Below are positions 54,316 through 64,000 of a stretch of DNA of 64,000 nt, in pieces (the stretch's first letter is position 1; every line of letters starts with the position of its first letter). The stretch is from Pseudofabraea citricarpa (Eukaryota; Ascomycota; Leotiomycetes; Helotiales; Dermateaceae), in NCBI GenBank assembly GCA_029641185.1, contig JAPWGK010000019.1, positions 496,001 through 560,000 of the forward strand, read 5' to 3'. The notes below the pieces were generated by a model, which saw only the letters and a list, made by a program, of their open reading frames with translations, was not told where the DNA came from and did no database searches. The position numbers and the translations under genes were made by a program.

Positions 54316-57118
54316 CATACAGGCCGTCACATCTGGGGGTGGGTTTGGGACTTCGGCGTTTGGTGTGTTGTGGGACATGTATATCTATACCCACTCCTTA
54401 ACAGGCATGGGAACGAAGCTTATGATCTGTCCGAGTCTTTATCGTGTATCGCTGTATTGGTTTGTATGGTTCTCCTTGTATTAATTAACCAAAAGAGCAA
54501 TACCCCAAATCTCCCGTCCTGGCTATCCAATGTGGGTCTCATACTTTCGACTTGCTGGCCGTCTGATACATATATTTCTTACATATTCACTACCTTAACA
54601 AGGCTGAGCGAGCAACACAAAGTCTTCTAGGAACCTTATCGCCGAAACTGATCTATCTAGGCTCGATCACTTCATCTGTGGGATTTAAATACCAAAACTG
54701 ATCATATGTAAGTCTATCCCAAGGGCCATTATTGGAACGAGCAATTTTGTACATACTCATGCGTCCGCGCTACACAGCTCAATCCAGGCCCTCGATTAGA
54801 ATTTTGGATAAGTATCCCGGTAAAAAGTCTACAGTAGTGCTTTGTAGTTATTATATGTATGTGTTTTCCGTGTCTAACTGCCATGCTAATCACTACTGTA
54901 CATCCATGGCACATTATTCAGAGTTTCTAATTCCCGGTTTGCTATCCGAGTACGCAAATCAAGCTTCGTGCCAGGTTATCAGAGCTACGTACCTACCGAC
55001 CACGTGCCGAGCGACCTACCTAGGTTCATATACTCAATTACGCCAATTAAGCTCAATAAACAAGGGGGGCGTACTTCTCTATAGTCGAGTGGTACAAGGT
55101 CAAGCTCTTGTTAAGATGGGGGACAAGAAAGGCTACTAACATATAATATGCGTAAGACGATTATATCTACACCAGCCAACCGACCACTACCAACCAACCA
55201 ACTAAATATACTAGTTAATCGACTAACTAATCAGCGGCAAATATTTAGAGTATTAACGCCAGCCTCATTCTTCAAAACCCTCTCTCGCAGAGGCTTTCTA
55301 AGGGATCTCCCAGCTCGGGGGGTCCTGGAGTTTTTGCTCCTCCTCCCTCTCGGGGACGATAATACGGCTTTAATCGGCGATTGGATCGATAAGCAACAAT
55401 GAGGAGATGACTCTTGCCGTGGCGGTCAGAGCAAGTGCGTGTGTTGTGTTTGATATGCTGGATAGTAAGCAGAAGTGAGTGAGCAGCAGGGAAAGAGATG
55501 ATTGGGTCGGATGTGGATCCGCGCATGATCGGATTGATGAAAATGCCGAATGAACGAGGGAAACTCGTGGTTGTTCACATGGACGGATGGCAACGTCAAT
55601 CACGATTAATGGCTTCATGAGGAAAATGGTCTCATCGAGTCACCTGTTACAACACGCCGAACGAAAGCGATGAATAATTACGCAACCCACTACAGAGAGA
55701 CACGCAGACATACAGACCGACAGACCGACAACCCGTGGAGCTGCCGTGGATCCGAGGGGCCTTTGGAAGTCGAGTACATGTCATTTATCAAAGAGCGTAC
55801 GATATCGGCCAGGCTGGAGGCGAGAGGGCAAAGAAAATTCTGATGGCGGGTGGTGCTGGGTAGGGTAGGGTACCTCCTCTACGGCGAAACAGAGGTTAAA
55901 GAGGTTCTAGCATGTTCTGGGGTGGTTCTAGGGTAGCCAGCCTATCAAACGTTAGTATTTCTTCGCTGCTTTTATTTGCCTCGTAGATATCCAAGGCTAT
56001 GATTAATATAAGAGGAGGCTATACCCAGTTCTCGGTAAACTTGATCAAAGCAGCACGACTAAGAACTAGGGGTACATTTAACCTCTGTTTGGCCTGCTAC
56101 GAGGTATATCCTCACCTCGCCAGTGACAGCCAAGACGATTTTGCATGCCGGCCGATCTTCCTGGTATGGGAACATGCATCTTTCCCATCTGATGACCATC
56201 CCACTTGATTGGCACTGCTTATTTTCATACTCGGCTTAACACTGTTCAATACCGTACAGTACAGTACCAGCATGGGATTTCAGTGGTGGTGGTGAGTCGA
56301 CTGGATGGTCGCGGGTGATTGGGTGGTTCGGTGGCTGATGGTTGGATATGGGAAGGATGACGATGATCTTCTGTCGACTCGGGCAAGCGAAGGAGCTTTC
56401 TCCGCAAAACACTGCAAGTGCGAGTGCAATATCAAGTCACCACCACCTGCACCTGCACCATCAACACCACCTTTGCATCCACCTCCACTACCACCACTAC
56501 CACCACCACTACTACCAACGCAACGCAATATGGCCCCGGAAACTTCGGCAGCAAGGGTCACGGCAGCTGTGGCCGACTGCTCGACTCGACTACCTCGAAG
56601 TATCTACCTGCTGGCCAACCATGACTCCTCTACGCGCCTGCCGCACTCACTCACTGCTTTCGATGGGAGGAGGTGGGAGGTGGAGGATGCAGATGCATCT
56701 GTTGTTGTCCAGCCTTGGGGCCCTCGCAGACAAGGGCGCGCATGTCAGCCTTGTCGAACAGACTTTGTCAGCACTCTCAGCCATCATACTCAACCCGGCA
56801 TCGCAGCATTCTTTTCCATACTCAACATGGCATAGACTTGCTTGGCCCCTTCGCATATTCGGCCTAATCGCCCAATAAGTGCTCGCATTCTGATCTCTGC
56901 ATTGTCTGACCCAAGACACATCAACCCTACACAACCATGGCCGTTGTCGGATTATCGGCCTTCGAATACGCAATGGGCAAATGAAATAACGAGCATACTT
57001 AAACGTCATGCCACCCTCCAGATCTCTTTGTTTCTTTGAGCTGAACTTTAGTTAGCGAGCCTTTGTATTTTATTGGAGCCTCAGTAGTCCACCTCGATAA
57101 GTCAGTCGCACGGCATAC
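54316..57118. other. Gene-poor stretch
   Basis: 2.8 kb without a supported gene. Seen: CCAA/CTAA-rich sequence (55175-55230), a GGGTAGGGTAGGGTA triplet (about 55857-55871), and a CCA/ACC-rich run (about 56440-56520). Frames at 56305-56878 overlap in all phases across that run and look like low-complexity artefacts. The right end may be the leader of the Ytp1-like gene. Confidence 0.55.
56440..56520 (+). repeat. Degenerate (CCA)n/(ACC)n trinucleotide tract
   Basis: About 80 bp dominated by CCACCA, CCACTA and CACCTG words, imperfect throughout. It creates long stop-free frames on both strands. Confidence 0.75.
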
Positions 57119-59145
57119 ATGTCTATGAGATTCCTCCCGCCTACCCCTCCCAGCCGCATCGGCTTGACATTTCTGGTATTCGTTGCAGTCACCAGCTGCC
57201 ATGAGGCAGACAAGTCGCCCGCGGAGTCTATGAATATGGAGATGTCAGCGCTGCCTATGGCAGAGTCGACCCCAGCCACCACCTACTTTCAACTGAAAGA
57301 CCATTCCATGCTGATGTTTATGCACATTATTCTTATGACAATAGGATGGGTATTCGTACTTCCAATAGGTAAGTGGCCTGGTAAGCGAAGAAAATACGAG
57401 GTGTGAATGCTAATAACTGTGGCTGCGACAGCTGTTATGTTTTCTATTGCTCGATCGCGCTTCGCTCTCTTTACTCAATCCATATTCGTGCTATTAAACT
57501 CGGCCGCCGTATTACTTGCTATCATCTACAATTCTCAGACTCCCGACCTCTACCCGAAGAACTCACATCACAAGCTAGGCTGGTGGTTGACATGGATAGT
57601 GGGTGCACAGGTGTTTATGAGTGTTGTTCGCAGATATGCAGGCGGTAAGACTAGAAAGCTAGATACTCCACTTGAGGAGCAGGAGAGCTTCATTCCAGTC
57701 TCGACGACGGCAATGGCAGAACATCAGCGCGTACACGATGCGCGAGAAGTTGATTATCGCTTCTCCAATGACAGTGGCCAAGGGACAGAGCGAAATACCG
57801 AGTCTCTAAGAAGCCTGTCTATCTCCTCTGGGGCTGGTGATGATTTAACACTTCCCGACGTACGCCGCGATTTCGAGAATGAACAACCGAATAATGCAGA
57901 GAAGGGCAGTTTCATGCTCAAGGGTAAAATAGACCAATTTTTGTCAAGAAGGCTTCCCGGTTTACTTTCTTCGCGAGCAAGAATGGTTCTTGATTTCTTG
58001 TCTTTTATTATTGATCGCGTCATCTTGATTCTCGCATTTGCAGCTCTGACGACAGGAGCAGTGACCTATGGAGGATTGTTTGTAAGTCATCGCTAATAAT
58101 TGATAGCTAAGCAACTCGCTAATGAACTACTAGATGGGTTCTGAAGTGTACAACGGACTTGCACACTTTATCAAAGGAGGCGTATTCTTCTGGTATGGGA
58201 TTCTCACTTTAGGAAGATGGGCTGGTTGCTTTTCAGAGATCGGATGGGTAAGTAAAACTACACTGGAAATTTTACATGGTAAAATCGTGACGCTGATCCT
58301 CGGTTAGGCGTGGAATATTAAGCCTTTGAGGGCGCAAAAAGTCTACCGACCGTCAGCCGAGTTTATCGAGAGTTTCTTGATTTTCCTCTATGGCGCAACC
58401 AATGTTTTTCTTGAGCACCTGGCTGCCTGGGGCGGTGAGTGGACCGCTCAGGACCTCGAGCACATTTCAATTACCATCATGTTTTTTGGTGGTGGGCTGG
58501 TTAGTAATGTCTACCTTACCCAGTCTAGGATTAGCAGACTGACGTGGAACAGTGCGGGATGCTCATTGAATCAAGTAAAATCCGTGACCTTCTCAACGCG
58601 ACTATCTCACAGTCTTTGGCTACACGCTCTCATCTTGAACAAACGATGCTTGAGCAACCGAAATCATACAAGATTTCCATGAATCCACTTCCAGCATTGG
58701 TTGTATTATTGCTCGGATTAATGATGAGTTCTCACCATCAGCATTCAATGATCTCCAGTATGATCCACAAGCAATGGGGTACATTGTTGGTTGGCGCAGC
58801 ATTTGCTCGTGCCTCAACGTATATCATCTTTTACTTGGCACCGCCGACGTCAATATTTCCAAGCAGGCCACCATCTGAACTGATCACGGCATTCTGTTTG
58901 ATGGCTGGGGGGTTAATTTTCATGGCAAGCGTGAGTATAAGCCAGTTGTTCGTTCCAGGGTGTTTGCTAATAGAACGTAGAGCAAAGATACAGTGGCCGT
59001 AATCGAGTTTTATAACCTCGACGCCATGTTTGTATTCACTGTTGCAATGGGTATCATCACTCTCCTGATGGCTTGGATTGTACTCGTCATTGCAATCAAA
59101 GGATGGGCGGTTAGAAAGGAGCGAACGTCCACATTCTTTTACTAG
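57119..59145 (+). CDS. YTP1-like multi-pass membrane protein (DUF2427/Ytp1)
   Basis: Six exons, 57119-57368, 57432-58081, 58134-58247, 58308-58499, 58553-58930 and 58981-59145, encode 582 aa. A signal sequence (RIGLTFLVFVAVTSC, about 13-27) is followed by an N-terminal membrane domain of the DUF2427 type (LKDHSMLMFMHIILMTIGWV, LGWWLTWIVGAQVFMSVVRR). A hydrophilic Ser/Glu loop (about 165-260) comes next, then a C-terminal Ytp1-like domain with several helices (FHFIKGG-like LAHFIKGGVFFWYGILTLGRW, EHISITIMFFGGGL, SMNPLPALVVLLLGLMMSSH region, IITLLMAWIVLVIAIKGW). Conserved HxxH-like His pairs (DHSMLMFMH, SHHQH) recall metal-binding cytochrome b561-like folds, but function is unknown. Yeast Ytp1 is also uncharacterised. 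Phase closes through all five introns. Confidence 0.88.
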
Positions 59146-60121
59146 TAGCATAGAAAATGATGGTTGACGAGGTATGAACCACAAGGCCGTTGCCTTGTGA
59201 AGGTAGACGAGGAGGATAGGCGGCAAAAGGTGCGACCGCATAATGCTCAGCATATGGTTTTGTAGATCAAGCCAGCGAGGGAAGGCACGACTAGTACTGG
59301 AGCGACCGGCGTTAAAATACCCCTGGAATTATTCTTTCCGTTGGGAAACCACCCGACCAACTACCACCCTAGGACACAATAGAATTATAATTTTAATATC
59401 AGCTACTCACCCTCTTACCTCTTGAGTATGCCAAGGTGCCTCACGTCTGTCTAGCGCTCGAATTCTCATCCATGGGAAGATGGTACTTTCGCACTTGATA
59501 ACTCGAGAAGCACCTTGAACGAAATAGTGCCTTTTTGGTATCCCACAAGCAACCAGAGATAGGCAATTGGTACTTTACTTGAAAGGTAACAAGATATTTA
59601 GTAGCCGAGAGAGAGGTCATATACAGTGTACCCCGTGGTAGGTAGTTGCCGCGCAACAGAGTAGTGAGTGATTAAATTATTGATTGATTGATTTCTATGG
59701 CTAGCACTTAGATAGAGAATCCAGGAGCCGAAGCACCTATCACAAGCGGCTTGTCGGTTTCCAGATCGTTCCTCAGTTCATATCGAGTTGAGTTACGTCA
59801 AGTCAATTCACTCAGGTTGTAGAATGAGAGCAGCATGCACATCGGAACAGGACCGACCAGGCACAGCGCAGAAAATGGCAAGTGATAATTAGATGATGGT
59901 AGACAGCCTGATCCACCAACCCACAGCCTCCTCTGGGAAGATACGTACCACCCCACCACCCCTGCCCGCAAGAGACTACCACACTGTGCGCCATTTCATG
60001 CAGGATGCCAAAGACCCAACCCAATGATGATGGGGACATTAAACCAACAGGGAATCAATCAACCAGACGCCGACGCTATTGACAGGAAATGCAAGACTGC
60101 AGCGACCAAAGCTCGTCCAAA
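59146..60121. other. Convergent intergenic region
   Basis: About 980 bp between two stop codons with no gene or element recognised. Minus-strand frames at 59441-59656 and 59812-60039 have no family resemblance. Confidence 0.5.
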
Positions 60122-61733
60122 CTACTCCTCCGACTTCACCTCGGTGTTTTCTGACGCTGCTATGCTCTTCAGCTTCGTCCTTCTCCTCGGCGGCGTCTTG
60201 GGTGGCAGCTTCTTGTGTCCATTCACGACCACCCTAGCCGGAGGGGGCACGGGAGGTGGAGGGTGTCTCCTCCTCTTCTCTACCTTCTTGTCCTCTACCT
60301 TCTTGTCCTCTTCGTCATGTAGCGCCTCGTCAAACTCATCTTTACGGCTTGGCGTCTGCACACCGGGCTTCTCCATTACCCCTGCAACATCAATAACGCT
60401 GACCGAGCTAGCTGACTGCGAGGGCGATAGACTGATTCCAAGTAACTTGCGAGCCACCTCACCCTCACTAATATCCTCATCTCTCAACCACGACACCTTG
60501 GCCACCCGCTCAACTAGACGAACCGTGGTATCATCTGCCGGCGCAAAGTGTGCGTTGGCAGATCCACCTAGTAGAGCGAGAACTTTGAGAATCTCATCTT
60601 TTTTGTAGTATGGTGGCTCGCATAATTGAGTGTGGGCAAGCAAAGGATAAAGGACTCTAAGATAGGTATGTCGAAGTGACACGAGCTCGTTCGGGAGGTC
60701 AAGAAGATTTCGAATAATGACATCCAATAAGACACGAAGATCGTTGGTGTAGAAATACTCATGCGTGGCCCGAGTGGTGAACAGCAGGTATAAGAGCTTG
60801 AGGATCAGCAGCTGCAGAGAAGTTTCCGTCTCCCGGTTCAGTAGGAGTATGATATTCTCCCCGAATGTCATGTACGAGGATCCGTGCAGGCTCAAAAGCT
60901 TAATGACACGATTAGTGAGAGGGTGGTGAGACGAGGGATCTGAAGAGGAGGATGTGGTAGAGGCGACCATATACTGTTCATTCAAGACCAGCTGAGTCGT
61001 GCTTGTTAGTTATGGTCCAAAAGCCGATAGGGATTTTCACTCACTAGAACTCGAATCACTGGATAATGGTAGGGATCATCAACGTCATCCGAGAACTCTT
61101 CAATGATTTTGAAAAGATAGGTGACAAGATCGTCATCCACCTGGCTCAAGTCCTCCACACCCAGGGTTTGCATTCTGCACATTTCATACAAGAGTTCCAA
61201 GAGCAGTCTATGCAGCCTATCATCGTCCCTGTTTCCCAGCTTTACCAACTCGAGCAACCTGGTAAAGCAGCCTTCCTTGTTCATTATCTCGAACGTTTCT
61301 TCGTGTGTCCGGCCATCGAAGAGCAGGAAGCTGGCAACGACCTGAAGAGTGGCCGACTCGTCCTCCTGCAAGAGGCAGTACACGATCTGCGTGCGCACAT
61401 AGTCCTTGTTTGCCTCGAAAAGCCCACTTTCCAGAAGCTTGTGGCAGCATCGAGCGATCTCGTCGTCCGACTGCAGGTATTCGTCTTTAAAGTTGGTGGT
61501 GAAATGAAAGTATGATCGCAGGGCGTTATCGATCAATTGATGGGACGGGCAATTGGCGGAGACAATATCATCGAGTTCTAGAGCGCGCACAATGCCGTCA
61601 GAATATGCTGGGCACGCTGTGATGTATGCGACAGCTGGTTATTGCTGCTGCTGCGAAGATAGTCAACAGGTCACATACCTTCCCAGAATTGCTCCTCGTT
61701 GTCGAGAGAATATGAGACCTCGAACTCTTCCAT
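60122..61733 (-). CDS. ldb17: LDB17/SPIN90-family actin regulator
   Basis: Exons 61733-61679, 61616-61045 and 60991-60122 encode 498 aa. The SPIN90/Ldb17 leucine-rich helical domain spans about 30-400 ([58 protein letters not shown] [38 protein letters not shown]). The C-terminus carries Pro-rich runs ([19 protein letters not shown]) suited to SH3 binding. Ldb17 acts at endocytic actin patches in yeast and promotes Arp2/3 activity with relatives such as Dip1. The acceptor of exon 2 is ambiguous: an alternative AG gives a start at 61607 and a product three residues shorter, also in frame. I prefer the first AG. Confidence 0.88.
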
Positions 61734-62121
61734 GGTCAACAGAGAAGTGATGAAATGAATACAAGATGACGCCCTACGACCAAAGCATAGCGAGAAGATG
61801 TAGAAAATGCAGACGATGAGGACAAGAGGGGAGGGGAGGAGGGGCTGGAGCGACAGGACGGAGATGTGCTCTAGAGAAGGCTATCTTTCGTTAGGTTTGG
61901 GGGTTGGCGGGCGCCCGCACGCGAACAGCATTCGATTCGCATCTGGGGCGCGCGAGGCTGAGTGGCCTCCACCAACCAACCACGTGCCGAGCCTTGCTTG
62001 AATCATAAACACCGAATGACCACGGACACAAATCTTGAACTGTGATGAACGAATTTCTTTCTACACTAAACGCTGTGCCCAACTCGAACTCCTGTAAACC
62101 ACGCCGGCGCGAAGGCCATAC
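61734..62121. other. Intergenic, upstream of ldb17
   Basis: About 390 bp between co-oriented genes. G/A-rich leader sequence near 61820-61870; no gene or element recognised. Confidence 0.5.
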
Positions 62122-63740
62122 CTACCCAAAGTGGAACGCATTTTGCCCAAACTTGAAATTAAACTGCTGACCTCCGCCGCCGCCTCCACTGTGCTGGAAG
62201 GGATGACCGCCGCCGAAATGACTACCTTGGAATGGGTGCTGGCGCTGCTGCTCGTGGTCATTTGGATCATCACCCCGGTCGAATCTTTCCTTGAGCTCGG
62301 GATCACTAAGCACCTCATAGGCTTCGTTGACAGCGGCCATCTTCTTCTCTGCGTCTTCCTTGGTGATGCCCTGCTTGTGGGCCTTATCCGGATGATGGAC
62401 TTTGACCATACGTCTATATGCAGCTTTAATCTGCAGTTCATCAGCATCTCGGGGTAGACCAAGGACCTTGTAGTAGTCTTTGGTCTTGCTACGCTTCAAC
62501 TCAATTTGAGCATTCTGTAAAAGCCCGTTAATCTGCTGGGCTCCGGGATGGTGTTCTTTGGCAGTGTTCAGAACGTTTATGCAGGCCTCGAAGTTCTCGG
62601 CGTCCATGTGTACACGAGCCTTTGAGAGCAAACCATGGAGCGAGTGCTCATTGTATTCCAGAGCCTCTTCACACCATGCTTTAGCCTTCTTAGTATTTTT
62701 CATCTATCCTAGTTAGTACACCGGAGCAGAGCGTTGATTCATGATAGCCATACCTCGTTATATGCCTGACAAACCATTTCGACCAAATGAGCGACAAGGT
62801 CATTTGGAGCATTTGCAGGAATAGTGCCAGCCGCCCTCAAATCTTTCAAGTCGTCTTTGGCCTCTTGAACCAAGCCTGCATCTTCACCATTTGGCAATAG
62901 AATCTTGACGCCGCTCGAATACTGATGCTTCTCGAAGTGTTTGTTGACTTGCGCGAACATCTTCTCCAGTCTCTTCTCCTGTCTGTAGAGCTTCTTGCAG
63001 CTTTTGGAGTCCGGATCTGAATGTAAGCACTTTCTCAGCTGCTCCATACCACGTTCCATGTCTGCGAGGGCGTAGAAGGTGATCGAGGATATCTGAATAT
63101 GTGGCTCCGTCCGTCCAGGTTGCATTTGCAAAACATGCTTGAGGTCGCTCATTCCCTCCTCGACCTCGCCTCGCTGAAAGCGACAATGGGCTCTGGTTTG
63201 TCGAAGTGGCAGCATCCTGCTCGCAATCATAATTGCAGCGCCAGACTGTGTGACACACTCCTCCCAGTTCCCACTCTTCTCCGCGTCGACTGCGAGTGCA
63301 GCGGCGCCTTGCGCCTCACTGAGCTCGATCAGGTCCTGCTCAGGGGCGCTGGTGGCCATGTAGTCCTTCTTTGCCGCTTCCCATTCGCCATTCTTGGCCT
63401 TTATCTTTGCCCGCTGTACCAGGGCACCTTCAAACCCTGGCTTAATGGCGAGGACTTTGTCGAAGTCCTGCGTCGCCTGGGCAGTACGGCCTAGCGAAAG
63501 GTACGTTGCTCCTCGGCGAAAGTAGGTCAAGTAGTTTTCCGGATCCCTCGAGATGGCGATGTCGTAGTACGTGAGGGCGTCATTGGTCTCGCCTTTTGCA
63601 AGGTGAGCATTCGCCGAGGCCAGAAGGGAGGAAATCGGGATGTCAGAAGGGATATCGACGCTGGAAACAAGGGCTTGGACAAGAGCGTTTGAGGAGAGAA
63701 GTGTCGCGGCGAAGGCGAGCACCGACAGTTTGACAATCAT
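62122..63740 (-). CDS. ER co-chaperone DNAJC3/p58IPK-type (TPR + J domain)
   Basis: Exons 63740-62754 and 62703-62122 encode 522 aa. A signal peptide (VKLSVLAFAATLLSSNALVQA, about 3-23) sends it to the ER. TPR repeats fill about 35-390 (ANAHLAKGETNDALTYYDIA, FRRGATYLSLGRTAQATQDF, and later AKAWCEEALEYNEHSLHGLL). A J domain follows (about 404-473) with the HPD triad at 433-435 that stimulates BiP ATPase. The C-terminus is Gly/His/Phe-rich (HFGGGHPFQHSGGGGGG) and lacks an HDEL-type signal. That layout equals animal DNAJC3, which binds misfolded lumenal proteins; the kinase-inhibitor role of p58 should not be assumed. The intron has an ACTAAC branch site. A GTAGGT at the stop could be a further donor, adding a few residues. 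Confidence 0.93.
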
Positions 63741-64000
63741 GATAAATGAGGGCGATCTGCTGTCTTAGATCAAGATGTGTGATGCGGGGTGGGGTGGTGG
63801 TGGTGAGAAGAAAGCAATAGAGGATCAAAGAGGAGAGGAGGCCAGCATGTCAATTTCAACATGTACTACGGTATACGGTATGCTGAGCTTGATCGCGGGC
63901 GCGCGGGTCTGGCCTGGACTGGTTCTGGATACTTTGGCGATTGACGAGATGCATATGGAAAAGGTGGCCTGAAGCCTGATTCGGGCCCTGATGCCGATGC
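63741..64000. other. Right edge, promoter side of the DNAJC3-like gene
   Basis: Contains a GGTGG-rich leader just upstream of the ATG. No other gene is supported before the window ends. Confidence 0.5.

Noticed and set aside
55857..55871. GGGTAGGGTAGGGTA as an internal telomere repeat
   Set aside because: Only three imperfect units, not the TTAGGG telomere word, and not near any terminal structure.
56305..56878. Two long overlapping + strand frames (176 and 178 aa)
   Set aside because: Both cross the CCA/ACC tract in different phases; stop-free length is a composition effect.

Overview
This window looks like nuclear chromosomal DNA of a filamentous ascomycete (Pezizomycotina). Nearly all genes are split by 43-60 nt introns with fungal donors (GTAAGT, GTATGG, GTGAGT) and branch sites (TACTAAC, GCTAAT), and many products are fungal (Pom152, Slm-type PH protein, Ldb17, Ytp1-like, CYP52-like P450). 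The protein style suggests Leotiomycetes/Helotiales, but that is an impression, not a search result. Exon joins were worked out by hand from splice consensus, reading phase and family knowledge; frames close in every model given.

Layout. 0.9-5.9 kb: mcm6 and a convergent PLP aminotransferase. 5.9-15.8 kb: an accessory island with AT-rich tracts that look RIP-mutated, a dispersed 200 bp repeat pair, a MITE-like inverted-repeat element, and genes of patchy type (APH-like kinase, a fungal-only family, a Myb/SANT protein without a clear 5' end, a degenerate protein kinase, a small Cys-containing protein). 15.8-25.8 kb: efm5, threonyl-tRNA synthetase, gar1 (divergent from the synthetase), phosphatidylserine synthase and a jacalin-tailed zinc metallopeptidase. 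27.8-33.3 kb: a Whi5/Nrm1-type G1/S repressor, a CYP52-like P450 and a GC-rich F-box-like gene. 33.7-45.5 kb: pom152, a UCH37/BAP1-type deubiquitinase, an FBXO21-like F-box protein and an SPX-RING protein. 46.6-54.3 kb: an Slm1/2 homologue, a LACTB2-like metallo-beta-lactamase-fold protein and ubp8. 54.3-57.1 kb: a gene-poor stretch. 57.1-63.7 kb: a Ytp1-like membrane protein, an Ldb17/SPIN90 homologue and an ER DNAJC3/p58-type co-chaperone.

Themes. Two genes belong to the G1/S circuit: mcm6 has a dense MCB/SCB cluster in its promoter, and the Whi5/Nrm1-like gene encodes a GTB motif protein expected to repress the factor reading such sites. Four ubiquitin-system genes lie between 38.7 and 54.3 kb (UCH, F-box, SPX-RING, Ubp8). 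Splicing curiosities are the clearest unusual items: a probable GT-GG intron (or in-frame shifted acceptor) in efm5, a GC-AG intron in gar1 and a 13 nt exon in the lactamase-fold gene. No tRNA, rRNA, CRISPR or intact transposase gene was recognised. I did not find evidence for a wholly new biological system; the best leads are the RIP-marked repeats and MITE, the splice anomalies, and similar degenerate repeat tracts in three divergent intergenic regions.
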